Shown here in pieces: positions 8,251-16,426 of a stretch of 61,493 nucleotides of DNA. The stretch comes from Paractinoplanes deccanensis. GTDB taxonomy: Bacteria > Actinomycetota > Actinomycetes > Mycobacteriales > Micromonosporaceae. The DNA lies in the NCBI RefSeq assembly GCF_016862115.1, contig NZ_BOMI01000109.1, forward strand, positions 1 through 61,493, in the 5' to 3' direction. The translations under genes and the position numbers were made by a program. The notes under the pieces were generated by a model. It was not told where the DNA came from, made no database searches, and saw only the letters and a program-made list of their open reading frames with translations. Numbering within the stretch: the first letter of the stretch is position 1; every line of letters begins with the position of its first letter.

Positions 8251-8545
8251 CAGCCGCCCGCACGGCCGGCCGAATCGCTCGCGTAACTCAACGGGACGCC
8301 CGCGGCTCAAACCCGTCAGTCACAATGTTCACGCCAGAGCCCCGGACCCAAGCCACCAACCCGCGCAACCGGCCTGGAATTGCCGATGGACCAACAACGA
8401 AGCGTGCCTGCGTGACCGATCTGCCCTGCCCGCACCACAGCGCGGCAGCGAACAACGACCCCAACGGCCGCAAGGGGACCACCCACGCCGACCCCGTTGC
8501 CGGCGGCGATGGACCACCGACTGGCCGTCACCGGGCACCAGGCAA

Positions 8546-8619
8546 GGTGGAGGGTCGGGGGTGCGCACTCTCGGCATAAAGCGAAGCCAGCCGCGAGTGC
8601 GTACCCCCGACCCTCCGCC
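8546..8619 (+). repeat. Long inverted repeat, 30-bp arms, 14-bp loop
   Basis: Left arm 8546-8575 and right arm 8590-8619 match at 27 of 30 positions, with a 14-base loop (ATAAAGCGAAGCCA). The core is GGAGGGTCGGGGGT against ACCCCCGACCCTCC. Two of the three differences would be G-U wobbles in plus-strand RNA, but A-C mismatches in minus-strand RNA, which hints that the plus-strand transcript is the folded one. There is no U-tract after it, so a simple intrinsic terminator is unlikely. Candidate structured RNA, small mobile repeat or protein-binding cruciform. Confidence 0.75.
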
Positions 8620-8677
8620 GTCAACCGCAAGCAAGTCCAACCCACCCAGCCGCCACCGTCAGGCAGAACCGTTCCCC

Positions 8678-8686
8678 TGTGGACAA
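8678..8686 (-). promoter_or_regulatory. Isolated DnaA-box word (TTGTCCACA)
   Basis: The minus strand reads TTGTCCACA, the consensus DnaA box of high-GC Gram-positive bacteria. Only this one copy was noticed here, so it is not an origin; it may be a chance hit or an isolated DnaA-binding site. Confidence 0.3.
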
Positions 8687-8825
8687 CGCCGACGGCGCGG
8701 TGCCGGGCCTGTGTATAACTCGGCTGAGCCGCTTGACAGCCGCTAACCTGGGCGGTGGCCCCCGGGTGGGTGGGCCTGGTGGGTGGGGGCTTGTTTGCCG
8801 TCCCGGGCCGGCAGGGCGCCGAAAG

Positions 8826-9824
8826 CTAAACCCGTGCCGCCCCCAGCACCCACTCCGCCGTCTGCGCGATGAAGTCGTTCGGAAACCCCGCCTCGAACCC
8901 CGTGGCCCCTTCCAGCCGCGCACATTCCTCCGCCGACAGCCGCACCTGCACCGCCCCCAGGTTGTCCCGCAGTTGCTCCGCGCTGCGCGCCCCCACCATC
9001 GGGAAGACGTTGCCCGCCCGGCTCATCGTCCACGCGATCGCCACCTGCGCCGCCGGCACTGCCCGCTCCTCGGCGACCGCCCGCACCACCGCCGCGACCT
9101 GATGCGCCCGCTCCCCCAGCCCCGCCGGGTCGAACCGGGACCGCTCCGGCGTCGCACCCCCGCTGTACTTTCCGCTCAGCACCCCGCCCGCCAGGGGGCT
9201 CCACGCCGCCACCCCCAGTCCCAGCGCCGACGCCATCGGCAGCAGCTCCCGTTCGATGTCGCGCTGCAGCAGGCTGTACGGCACCTGCAACCCCACGAAC
9301 GGGCTCCACCCACGCCATTCGGCCAGGGTGTTCGCGCGGGCCACCACCCACGCCGGCGCGTCCGAGATCCCCACGTACAGGATCTTGCCGGCCCGGACCG
9401 CGTCGTCGAGGGCCCGCATGGTCTCCTCGATCGGGGTAGCCTGGTCCCACATGTGCACCCAGTACAGGTCCAGGTAGTCCGTGCCGAGCCGGCGCAGGCT
9501 GGTCTCGAGCGAGGCGCGCAGGTTCTTGCGGGCGTTGCCGGCCGCGTTGGGGTCGCGCCGGTCCCGCGACACCGTGTATTTGCTGCCCAGGACGAACTGG
9601 TCGCGCCGGCCGGCGAGGAGCTTGCCGAGGATCTCCTCGCTCGCCCCGTCCCGGTAGTTGATCGCCGTGTCGATGGTGTTGCCGCCCGCTTCGGCGTACG
9701 CGTCGAGGATGCGCGCGCATTCCTCGGGCGGCGCGCCGACGCCGCCCTGCTCGCCGAAGGTCATCGCACCGAGGATCAGCTCCGAGACGCGCAGCCCGCT
9801 CGCGCCCAAGGTCCGGTAATTCAT
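8826..9824 (-). CDS. Aldo/keto reductase
   Basis: A 332-residue NADPH-dependent oxidoreductase of the AKR superfamily (Tas/YajO-like). Visible are the N-terminal LGASGLRVSELILGAMTFG, the catalytic Asp-Tyr region NTIDTAINYRDGASEEILG, the Lys region FVLGSKYTVSRD, LDLYWVHMWDQATPIEE with the catalytic His, and the cofactor-end motif MVGARSAEQLRDNLGA. It is encoded divergently from the GTP cyclohydrolase II operon, with 83 bp between starts that contain a TTGA-N4-TCAA dyad, so it may share regulation by the MarR protein. Substrate unknown; such enzymes reduce aldehydes, ketones and quinones. Confidence 0.92.
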   Translation of the reverse strand: MNYRTLGASGLRVSELILGAMTFGEQGGVGAPPEECARILDAYAEAGGNTIDTAINYRDGASEEILGKLLAGRRDQFVLGSKYTVSRDRRDPNAAGNARKNLRASLETSLRRLGTDYLDLYWVHMWDQATPIEETMRALDDAVRAGKILYVGISDAPAWVVARANTLAEWRGWSPFVGLQVPYSLLQRDIERELLPMASALGLGVAAWSPLAGGVLSGKYSGGATPERSRFDPAGLGERAHQVAAVVRAVAEERAVPAAQVAIAWTMSRAGNVFPMVGARSAEQLRDNLGAVQVRLSAEECARLEGATGFEAGFPNDFIAQTAEWVLGAARV

Positions 9825-9871
9825 GCGCGCGAATCTACTCCGCGGGTGGTGTACGACACTCCCCGCAGTAT

Positions 9872-9883
9872 TTGATGTTTCAA
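9872..9883. promoter_or_regulatory. Candidate MarR operator overlapping the -35 of the ribA-like operon
   Basis: TTGATGTTTCAA is a TTGA-N4-TCAA dyad like many MarR-family sites. Its left half can serve as the -35 (TTGATG) with GATGCT as -10 about 17 bp later, which would place the transcription start at or next to the ATG at 9908 (leaderless). Repression by the MarR protein encoded at 11432 is inferred. Confidence 0.5.
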
Positions 9884-9907
9884 CATTCTGCGGCGATGCT
9901 TGATCAC

Positions 9908-10564
9908 ATGACGGTCACACTGACGGCGGCCACGGTCCGCACCCATGTCGAGGTGCCTCTGCGCTTTCCCGACGGGTTCGCCACCACCGCCGACGTCTTC
10001 ACCTTCACCGGGCTCGCCGACGGCCGCGAGCACCTCGCGCTCGGCCTCGGCCCGTGGCGGGCCGCGCCCGCCGGCGGCGACGCTCCCCTCGTGCGCCCGC
10101 ACAGCGAATGCCTGACCGGTGACGTCTTCGGCAGCCGGCGCTGCGACTGCGGCCCGCAGCTGCGCGAGGCCGCCGAGCGGATCTCCGCCACCGGCGGGTT
10201 CCTGCTGTACCTGCGCCAGGAGGGCCGCGGCATCGGCCTGTACGCCAAGCTGGACGCGTACGCGCTGCAGGACCGCGGCCTGGACACGTACGAGGCGAAC
10301 CTGGCCCTCGGCCACGGCGAGGACGAGCGGGACTACACCGCCGCCGCGCAGATGCTGTTCGCGCTCGGCGCCGGCCGGATCCGGCTGCTGAGCAACAACC
10401 CCGACAAGGCCGCCCAGCTCGACCGGCTCGGTGTCACCGTCGCCGAGCGCGTGCCCACCGGCGTGCACCTGTCCGACGCCAACGCGCGGTATCTGACCGC
10501 CAAGCGCGACCACACCGCGCACACGCTCGACCTGCCCACGATTCCCGCCCAGCGCACCGCCTGA
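9908..10564 (+). CDS. ribA: GTP cyclohydrolase II-like protein
   Basis: A 218-residue protein with the full GTP cyclohydrolase II signature: zinc ligands in HSECLTGDVFGSRRCDCGPQL, the catalytic segment LRQEGRGIGLYAKLDAYALQ, and LLSNNPDKAAQLDRLGV. Length fits monofunctional RibA, which converts GTP to 2,5-diamino-6-ribosylamino-4(3H)-pyrimidinone 5'-phosphate, the first step to riboflavin and deazaflavins. There is no ribB, ribD or ribH next to it. Instead it is the first gene of an operon with an extradiol dioxygenase and a MarR repressor, so a secondary or stress-induced role is more likely than housekeeping riboflavin synthesis. ATG 9908 is probably leaderless; ATGs upstream in frame (9872, 9875) would place the operator inside the gene. 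Confidence 0.9.
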   Translation: MTVTLTAATVRTHVEVPLRFPDGFATTADVFTFTGLADGREHLALGLGPWRAAPAGGDAPLVRPHSECLTGDVFGSRRCDCGPQLREAAERISATGGFLLYLRQEGRGIGLYAKLDAYALQDRGLDTYEANLALGHGEDERDYTAAAQMLFALGAGRIRLLSNNPDKAAQLDRLGVTVAERVPTGVHLSDANARYLTAKRDHTAHTLDLPTIPAQRTA

Positions 10565-10574
10565 AGGACCGCCG

Positions 10575-11435
10575 ATGGACGCCCTGATTCCCGCCGCGCA
10601 CCCCTTTCGCCGGCACCTCGACCGGGTCGCCACGCTCGGCGCGCACCGCCCCTGGACGCCCGCCGACGCGCCGATGCCGTCGCTGTACCTGAGCCACGGC
10701 GCCCCGCCGACGTTCGAGGACGACGTGTGGATGCGCCAGCTGCACGACTGGGCCCGCGACCTGCCCCGCCCCACCGCCGTCCTGATCGTCAGCGCCCACT
10801 GGGAGTCCGCACCCCTGGCGATCTCCAGCTCGGCCGCGCACACCGATCTGGTGTACGACTTCGGCGGCTTCAGCCCGCTGTACTACCGGATGCGCTACGA
10901 CACTCCCGACGCGGGCGACCTGGCCCGGCAGGTCACCGCGCTGATGCCGCAGACCGTGCACGAGCACACCGGCCGCGGCCTCGACCACGGCGCCTGGGTC
11001 CCCCTGAAGATCATGTACCCGGAGGCGGACGTCCCGGTCCTGCAGCTGAGCATCCCCACCCACGACGCCGCGACGCTGCTCGGCCTCGGCGAGCGGCTGC
11101 GCCCGCTGCGCGAGCAGGGCGTCCTGGTGATCGGCTCCGGGTTCATGACGCACGGGCTGCCGTTCCTCACCCGGGCGATGCTGGCCGGGCACGTGCCGGG
11201 CTGGTCGTCGGACTTCGACCAGTGGGCCGCCGAGGCGCTCGCGCGCGGCGACGTCGACGAGCTCGCCGCGTTCCGGGACAAGGCCCCCGGCATGCCGTAC
11301 GCGCATCCGACGGTCGAGCATTTCACGCCGCTGTTCGTCACGCTGGGCGCCGCGGCCGACCCCACCGGCCCGGTCCGCACCGCCATCGACGGCTACGCGA
11401 TGGGGTTCGCCAAGCGCTCGTTCCAGACCGCATGA
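10575..11435 (+). CDS. Class III extradiol dioxygenase (DODA/YgiD-like)
   Basis: A 286-residue protein of the LigB-type extradiol ring-cleavage dioxygenase superfamily, closest in pattern to 4,5-DOPA dioxygenases such as YgiD. The metal-site histidines lie in LYLSHGAPPTF, IVSAHWES and GLDHGAWVPL, with a further conserved GSGFMTHGLPF segment. It would open catechol-type rings next to a hydroxyl using Fe(II) or Zn(II). It follows the GTP cyclohydrolase II-like gene by 10 bp (GAAGGACC before ATG) and overlaps the MarR start. Together the three genes look like a catechol/quinone-responsive detoxification operon; the actual substrate is inferred only. Confidence 0.9.
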   Translation: MDALIPAAHPFRRHLDRVATLGAHRPWTPADAPMPSLYLSHGAPPTFEDDVWMRQLHDWARDLPRPTAVLIVSAHWESAPLAISSSAAHTDLVYDFGGFSPLYYRMRYDTPDAGDLARQVTALMPQTVHEHTGRGLDHGAWVPLKIMYPEADVPVLQLSIPTHDAATLLGLGERLRPLREQGVLVIGSGFMTHGLPFLTRAMLAGHVPGWSSDFDQWAAEALARGDVDELAAFRDKAPGMPYAHPTVEHFTPLFVTLGAAADPTGPVRTAIDGYAMGFAKRSFQTA

Positions 11436-11905
11436 GCACGGCCGCCGACGACGGCAGCCCGCGCTGGCTCGACGAGCACGAGATGGGCGCCTGGCTCAAC
11501 CTCGCGCAGATCCTGATGATGCTGCCCGCCGCCCTGGACCGGCAGCTGCGCGAGGACACCGGCATCCCGCACGCCTACTACCAGATCCTGGCCACGCTCA
11601 GCGCCACCGCCGAGCGGTGCATGCGGATGAGCGACCTCGCCAGGGCCGTCGGCACCACCCCGAGCCGGCTGTCGCACGCGGTCGCCAGCCTCGAACAGCG
11701 CGGCTGGGTCGAACGCCGCGCCTGCCCCAGCGACCGGCGCGGTCAGGTCGCCCACCTCACCGGCGCGGGCCTGGCCACCCTCAAGGCCGCCGCGCCCGGC
11801 CACGTCGCCGAGGTGCGCCGGCTCATCTTCGACCACCTGGACGCGGGCGACGTGGCCCAGCTGCGCGCGGTCACCGCGAAGCTGCTGCCGGCGCTCAACC
11901 CTTGA
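11432..11905 (+). CDS. MarR family transcriptional regulator
   Basis: A 157-residue MarR protein: helical N-terminus, winged helix MRMSDLARAVGTTPSRLSHAVASLEQRGWVERRACPSDRRGQVAHLT (DxRG wing tip) and C-terminal dimer helix. The ATGA overlap with the dioxygenase gene shows co-transcription. Such repressors respond to phenolic or quinone ligands, or oxidation, and usually repress their own operon; the TTGA-N4-TCAA site at 9872 is the likely target. Its 3' end overlaps the convergent DUF3626 gene by 11 bp. Confidence 0.92.
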   Translation: MSTAADDGSPRWLDEHEMGAWLNLAQILMMLPAALDRQLREDTGIPHAYYQILATLSATAERCMRMSDLARAVGTTPSRLSHAVASLEQRGWVERRACPSDRRGQVAHLTGAGLATLKAAAPGHVAEVRRLIFDHLDAGDVAQLRAVTAKLLPALNP

Positions 11906-12824
11906 GCACCAGGATGTGCCACACGTATTTGAGCAGTTGCAGCACGTCCGCCGGGGACCCGAACGACGACCACGTCCGCGGCTCCCGGGCGGCCCGGCCC
12001 ACCAGCTCGGCGTCGAGCACGTCGCGGCCGTAGCGGGCGGCCACCGCGGCGGCCAGCGGCGGCACCTGCGGCCCGCGCAGATCGGCCGGGAACGACGAGG
12101 CGGGCAGCCGGAACCCGGGCGCCCAGCGCAGCGGGACGCCGGCGGCACGCAGGTGCTCCTCCACCGGCGTACCGCGAAACGACGGGTCGGCCACGACGGC
12201 CGTGACGTCACCGGCGAGGGTGAGCCCGCCGTGGATCTGCGCCTCGACGTAGTCGTCCATCGCCCGGCCCGGCGCCGTGCGCGGCTCCCCCAGCGCCCGC
12301 ACCCATGCGTCCGGGTCGTCCGCCGGCAGGTTCAGCGCCCGGCCGGTGCGGGCCACCTCGTCCAGCAGCGCCTGCCACACCGCCCCGAACGTGCTCGCCG
12401 TGCCCACGACCCGCGGCTCGGTGACGCTGTCGCCGTGACTGAACGTGGCCCGCGCCGACACCGCCGGGTCGAGCACCAGATGGCAGCTGCCGAAGCGCGG
12501 CGACGCCCCGTCGGGATAGCCGGCCAGGTTCAGCCCGCCGTAGACGGGCCGGCCCGCCGCACCCGTGTACGCGCCGCCGAACATGCGGTGCTCCCACCGG
12601 TCGCGGTCGCCGCCCGGATAGGCGGTCAGGCCGCCGTTGGAGATGCCCGTCTCGAACTGGCTGCGGTACACGCCGTCGGTGGCCAGATGCTCGGCCACGC
12701 TGCGCCCGTCGGCGAGCAGCCGGTCCGGGTGGAAGCTCACCGTGATCGGCGCGGGCGGCACCGGCCGGGCGGCCGGGTACAGCGCCCGCACGTGCGCGAG
12801 CGCCCGCTCCGCCGGCGACGACAC
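11895..12824 (-). CDS. DUF3626 family protein
   Basis: A 309-residue protein matching the DUF3626 pattern: ITVSFHPDRLLADGRSVAEHLATDG, YRSQFETGISNGGLTAYPGGDRDRWE, YGGLNLAGYPDGASPRFGSCHLVLDP, DDYVEAQIHGGLTL. Many conserved His/Asp/Glu positions suggest a metal-dependent enzyme or ADP-ribosyltransferase-like fold, but the biochemical role is unknown. GTG 12824 overlaps the stop of uppP by one base, so it is the downstream gene of a uppP operon. No signal peptide is apparent. Confidence 0.85.
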   Translation of the reverse strand: MSSPAERALAHVRALYPAARPVPPAPITVSFHPDRLLADGRSVAEHLATDGVYRSQFETGISNGGLTAYPGGDRDRWEHRMFGGAYTGAAGRPVYGGLNLAGYPDGASPRFGSCHLVLDPAVSARATFSHGDSVTEPRVVGTASTFGAVWQALLDEVARTGRALNLPADDPDAWVRALGEPRTAPGRAMDDYVEAQIHGGLTLAGDVTAVVADPSFRGTPVEEHLRAAGVPLRWAPGFRLPASSFPADLRGPQVPPLAAAVAARYGRDVLDAELVGRAAREPRTWSSFGSPADVLQLLKYVWHILVLKG

Positions 12825-13660
12825 TACTGCGCCTCGATCGTGCCCGTCACCAGCAGCACGATCAGCAGCAGGCCCAGCACGATGCGGTAGAAGATGAAGA
12901 TGCTGTACGAGTGCCGCGAGATGAACTTCAGCAGCCAGTTCACCGAGAAGTACGCCACCACGAAGCTCACCGCCGTGGCGACCAGCGTGTTCGTCCAGCC
13001 CACCCCGTCGGCGATGTTGCCCGCTTCCTCATAGCCCTGCAGCAGCGACGCGCCCAGCAGCGCCGGGATCGACAGGAAGAACGACAGCTTCGTCACGGTG
13101 ACCCGGTCGAAGTCGCGCAGCAGGCCCGCCGACATCGTCGCGCCCGAGCGGGACACGCCGGGGATCAGCGCCAGGCACTGCACCGTACCGATGATCAGCG
13201 AGTCCTTCCAGGTGACGTCGTCCTCGTGGCGCACCTGGGTGGCCGCGTGGTCGGCGAACGCCATCACGCCGCTCCACAGGATCAGCGCCCCGGCGACGAA
13301 CCACAGGCTGCGCAGCGTCGTCTCGACCTGGTCCTTGAACAGCAGCGCCGCGATGACGATCGGGATCGCGCCGAGGATCACCGCCCACCCGAACCGGTAG
13401 TCCGGGTTGTCCCGCTTGGCCTTGCTGAACAGCCCCGCCAGAAACGCCGGCACGATCCGCGCGATGTCCTTGCGCAGGAACAGGATCGTCGCCAGCACCG
13501 CACCCGACTGGATGATCACCGTGAAGGCGGTGATGTCGGGGTCGTCGAGCCGGTAGCCGAGCAGCTTCTCCAGGATGGTCAGATGGCCGGTGCTCGACAC
13601 GGGCAGGAACTCGGTGAAACCCTCCACCGCTCCGAGCAGCACCGCTTCGATGATGTTCAA
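12824..13660 (-). CDS. uppP: Undecaprenyl-diphosphatase
   Basis: A 278-residue integral membrane phosphatase of the BacA/UppP family. The two family signatures are intact: EGFTEFLPVSSTGHL near the N-terminus (residues ~13-27) and PGVSRSGATMSAGLLR in the middle, plus about eight hydrophobic helices. It dephosphorylates undecaprenyl pyrophosphate to recycle the lipid carrier for cell-wall synthesis and can give bacitracin tolerance. It is co-transcribed with the downstream DUF3626 gene (one-base overlap). A tyrosine recombinase gene lies 72 bp upstream on the same strand. Confidence 0.97.
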   Translation of the reverse strand: MNIIEAVLLGAVEGFTEFLPVSSTGHLTILEKLLGYRLDDPDITAFTVIIQSGAVLATILFLRKDIARIVPAFLAGLFSKAKRDNPDYRFGWAVILGAIPIVIAALLFKDQVETTLRSLWFVAGALILWSGVMAFADHAATQVRHEDDVTWKDSLIIGTVQCLALIPGVSRSGATMSAGLLRDFDRVTVTKLSFFLSIPALLGASLLQGYEEAGNIADGVGWTNTLVATAVSFVVAYFSVNWLLKFISRHSYSIFIFYRIVLGLLLIVLLVTGTIEAQ

Positions 13661-13732
13661 TACCTACGCCCACCCTTGGTTCCGCCGCTTTTAGCATGAT
13701 CTGCACGCCGCGGGACAGCATAGGCCCGGCCG

Positions 13733-14671
13733 TCACCCTCCGGTGCGGCGGACCCGCGCGGCGGCGATCGTGTACGCGGGATCACGATCAAGGTTGTGCC
13801 GGTCCCGATCGTAGCGGCGCGTCGTGCGCGGATCCGCGTGCCCCATCGCGTCCTGAACGTCTTCCAGCGGTACGCCCTCGGCCCGCGCCGTGGTCGCGAA
13901 CGCGTGCCGCAGCGAGTGCGGCGACAACCGGTCGGCGCCCGCGATCCCGGCCTCGCGGGCCAGCCGCCGCACGAGCCGGAACACCGCATGCCGGTCCAGG
14001 CGCGCCCCCGTCGACGTGACGAACAGCGGCCCCTCCTGCTCGCCGCGCACCGCCAGGTAGGCGTCGAGCGCCTGCGACGCGCCCGGGGTCAGCGCCCGCC
14101 GGCGCGGCCGGCCGCCCTTGCCGACGAACCGGACCGTGCGGTGCCCGCGCTCCCAGCCCAGGTCGCCCAGGTCGAGCCCGACGAGCTCCCCGACGCGCAG
14201 CCCCAGGTCGGCCAGGAACGTCAGCGCCGCGAAATGCCGCGGCCCCGCCGCCTCGGCCGCCCGCAGCAGGGCGTCGACCTCCTCCGGCGACAGCCCCACC
14301 GTCGACGAATGGTCGCGCGACACGTACGGCCGGTCCGCGCCGCCGACCGGGTTGCCGTCGATCGCCCGCAGTTTGACCAGGAAGTCGTACCAGCTCGACA
14401 CGCCCGACAGCTTGCGCGCCACCGTCGCCGGCGCGAGCCCCTGCGCCTCCAGGCCACGCGCGTACGCGTTCACGTCCAGGAACGTGGTCTTCAACGGGTC
14501 GGCGCCCCGCTGCGCGCACCACGCCAGCCACGCCCGCACATCACGCCGGTACGCGGCCCGGGTGTGCTCCGACAACCTGCGGTTCGCCAGCCACGCCTCG
14601 GTGACCTGCTCCGCCGGGCCGCCGATCGCGACCTCGCCACCCTGCCTCGGGACCACGTGCATGGCCCCCAT
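13733..14671 (-). CDS. Tyrosine recombinase (XerC/XerD-like integrase)
   Basis: A 312-residue site-specific recombinase. It has an N-terminal SAM-like core-binding domain (VTEAWLANRRLSEHTRAAYRRDVRAWL) and a C-terminal catalytic domain with Arg in LADLGLRVGELVGL, Lys in FVGKGGRPRRRAL, HxxR in LSPHSLRHAFATTA, the second His in MGHADPRTT and the nucleophile Tyr in RRYDRDRHN. It resembles chromosomal XerC/D paralogues in length. No attachment-site duplication, excisionase or phage genes flank it, so it is not evidently part of an integrated element. It lies 4 bp downstream of the ABC-F gene, suggesting co-transcription. Confidence 0.93.
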   Translation of the reverse strand: MGAMHVVPRQGGEVAIGGPAEQVTEAWLANRRLSEHTRAAYRRDVRAWLAWCAQRGADPLKTTFLDVNAYARGLEAQGLAPATVARKLSGVSSWYDFLVKLRAIDGNPVGGADRPYVSRDHSSTVGLSPEEVDALLRAAEAAGPRHFAALTFLADLGLRVGELVGLDLGDLGWERGHRTVRFVGKGGRPRRRALTPGASQALDAYLAVRGEQEGPLFVTSTGARLDRHAVFRLVRRLAREAGIAGADRLSPHSLRHAFATTARAEGVPLEDVQDAMGHADPRTTRRYDRDRHNLDRDPAYTIAAARVRRTGG

Positions 14672-14675
14672 CGTG

Positions 14676-16262
14676 TCAGCTCTCGATCACTTCCCCGGCC
14701 GCGACATGCCAGCGCCGGCCGAACCCCACCGCATCGGCGAAGTACCGGTCGTGGGTCACCACCACCAGCGTCCCCCGGTAGCGGCGCAGCGCCTCCTCCA
14801 CCACGTCGAGCGCGTCGAAGTCGAGGAAGTTCGTCGGCTCGTCCAGCAGCAGCACCCGCGCCGGGCTGTTGACCAGCACCGCCAGCAGCAGCCGGCGCAG
14901 CTCACCGGCGGACAGGCTGCGCAGCCGCGCCTCCCACTGGTCCGGGCCGAACTGGTGCCCGCGCAGCAGCCTCTCCGCGTCGTCGACATAGACCGGCACG
15001 TGCTCGCGGAAGAACGCCATCACCGTCTGATCGGTGCGCAGCCCGTCACTGGTCTGCGGTAGCGCGGCCGCCTCCACCCGCTCACCCAGCGCCCGCAGCA
15101 GCGTCGTCTTGCCCGCCCCGTTGCGCCCGGTGATCAAAATCCGGTCACCGCGGCGCACCGTCACGTCGACCCCGTCGAGCAGCAGCCGGTCACCGGCCTT
15201 CACCTGCAACCCGCGCGCCTCGAGCACCACCTCGCCCGGATCGTCGGCGTCCTGCGGGAACGCCAGCGTCAACGGCGGCCGGCGCCGCGGCTGCGCGATC
15301 CACCGCACCGACTCCATCTGCCGGCGCAGCCGCCGCTCGCGCACCTTCGCCTTACGCGCCACCAGCCGCGCCACCCGCCGCAGGTGCGGCGCCGTCGCCC
15401 CCGAGCGCACCGTGTTCTCGACCCCGCGCGCGTGCTCCTTGGTGCGCTCGATGTCCGCCTCCCACCGGCGGCGGTCCTTCTCCTGCGCCTCGAAGTCCAG
15501 CAGCAGCCGCTCCCAGCGCCGCTGCTTCTCCGCCCGGTAGGCCGTGTAGCCGCCACCCGGATAGTCCTGCGGCTCCTCGTCGATACCGTCCAGCTCGACG
15601 ATGCGGGTCACCACGGCGTCCAGGAACGCCCGGTCGTGACTGACGGTCAAGACCCCACCCGGGTACGCCGTGAGCCAGCCCTGCAGCCACGCCACCCCGT
15701 CGGCGTCCAGATGGTTCGTCGGCTCGTCCAGCAGCAACACGTCCGGCTCGTCCAGCAACGCCCGGGCCAGCAGCAACCGCGCCTGCTCCCCGCCGCTGAC
15801 CGCGTGCAGAGGCAGATCGTCAGGCAACTCGGCGATGTCGAGCCGCTGCCGGATCTCCGCGATCCGCGCCTCGGCCGTCCACCCCTGCAACGCCGTCCAC
15901 CGCTCCTGCACGGCCCCGTACTCTCCGAGCACGTCCTCACCCGCGGCCAGCCGCGCCTCCAGCTCCCGCATCCGCGCGGTCACCTCGGCCAGCTCACCGA
16001 GACCGCCGGTCAGGAAAGCCCCGACCGTGCCCTGCGGATCGGGCATCTGCTGGGCCACATAACCGACCCGCGTGCCCGGACCGTGCGTGACGCTGCCCTG
16101 CGACGGCGCGAGCTCACCGGCCAGCACCCGCAGCAGCGTCGTCTTGCCGGCCCCGTTCGGCCCCACCACACCGATCCGGTCGCCGTCACCCAGCACCAGA
16201 TCGAACCCGGAGAACAGCGGGTCGCCGTCATGCGCCCGGCCGAGCGCCACAGCCTTCAACAA
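14676..16262 (-). CDS. ABC-F family ribosome-associated ATPase
   Basis: A 528-residue duplicated ATPase without membrane segments. Cassette 1: Walker A GVVGPNGAGKTTLLRVL, signature VSGGEQARLLLARALL, Walker B VLLLDEPTNHLD. Then a charged helical linker (~residues 240-310) and cassette 2 (ITGRNGAGKTTLLRAL, LSAGELRRLLLAVLV, VLLLDEPTNFLD). ABC-F proteins act on the ribosomal E site and either protect from antibiotics or assist stalled ribosomes. The start is placed at TTG 16262 because GGGAGG lies six bases upstream and the first beta strand begins there; in-frame ATGs at 16319 and 16352 would add 19 or 30 residues. The integrase gene follows 4 bp downstream. Confidence 0.92.
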   Translation of the reverse strand: MLKAVALGRAHDGDPLFSGFDLVLGDGDRIGVVGPNGAGKTTLLRVLAGELAPSQGSVTHGPGTRVGYVAQQMPDPQGTVGAFLTGGLGELAEVTARMRELEARLAAGEDVLGEYGAVQERWTALQGWTAEARIAEIRQRLDIAELPDDLPLHAVSGGEQARLLLARALLDEPDVLLLDEPTNHLDADGVAWLQGWLTAYPGGVLTVSHDRAFLDAVVTRIVELDGIDEEPQDYPGGGYTAYRAEKQRRWERLLLDFEAQEKDRRRWEADIERTKEHARGVENTVRSGATAPHLRRVARLVARKAKVRERRLRRQMESVRWIAQPRRRPPLTLAFPQDADDPGEVVLEARGLQVKAGDRLLLDGVDVTVRRGDRILITGRNGAGKTTLLRALGERVEAAALPQTSDGLRTDQTVMAFFREHVPVYVDDAERLLRGHQFGPDQWEARLRSLSAGELRRLLLAVLVNSPARVLLLDEPTNFLDFDALDVVEEALRRYRGTLVVVTHDRYFADAVGFGRRWHVAAGEVIES

Positions 16263-16426
16263 GGAGAACCTCCCACAAGCAGAAACCGACAGGGGGTACG
16301 CACACACGTCGGCTCGCATCACATGGGAAGAAGCAACTCCTCGGCCCGTCAACAGAAGCGGCTACCACCTTGCCCCGCGCCGGACAGACCCGCAACCGTT
16401 TTGCGCGCTACCAACTTCCTCTGGCG

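Larger units (their letters stand above)
8251..8825. other. 575-bp non-coding stretch with long inverted repeat
   Basis: No frame here looks coding: the open frames are short, overlapping and rich in Arg/Pro. It holds the long inverted repeat at 8546-8619, a perfect actinobacterial DnaA-box word at 8678-8686, and AT-containing promoter-like words (TGTATAACT near 8713, TTGACA near 8734). It separates the Nudix gene from the 3' end of the aldo/keto reductase gene. Confidence 0.6.

Noticed and set aside
8280..8330. tRNA-like T-arm on the minus strand (GGGTTTGAGCC)
   Set aside because: No matching acceptor stem, anticodon arm or proper TTCRANNC loop could be built around it.
13733..14671. Integrated mobile element around the tyrosine recombinase
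   Set aside because: No tRNA target, direct repeats, excisionase or phage genes were found; it sits between uppP and an ABC-F gene in what looks like normal chromosome.
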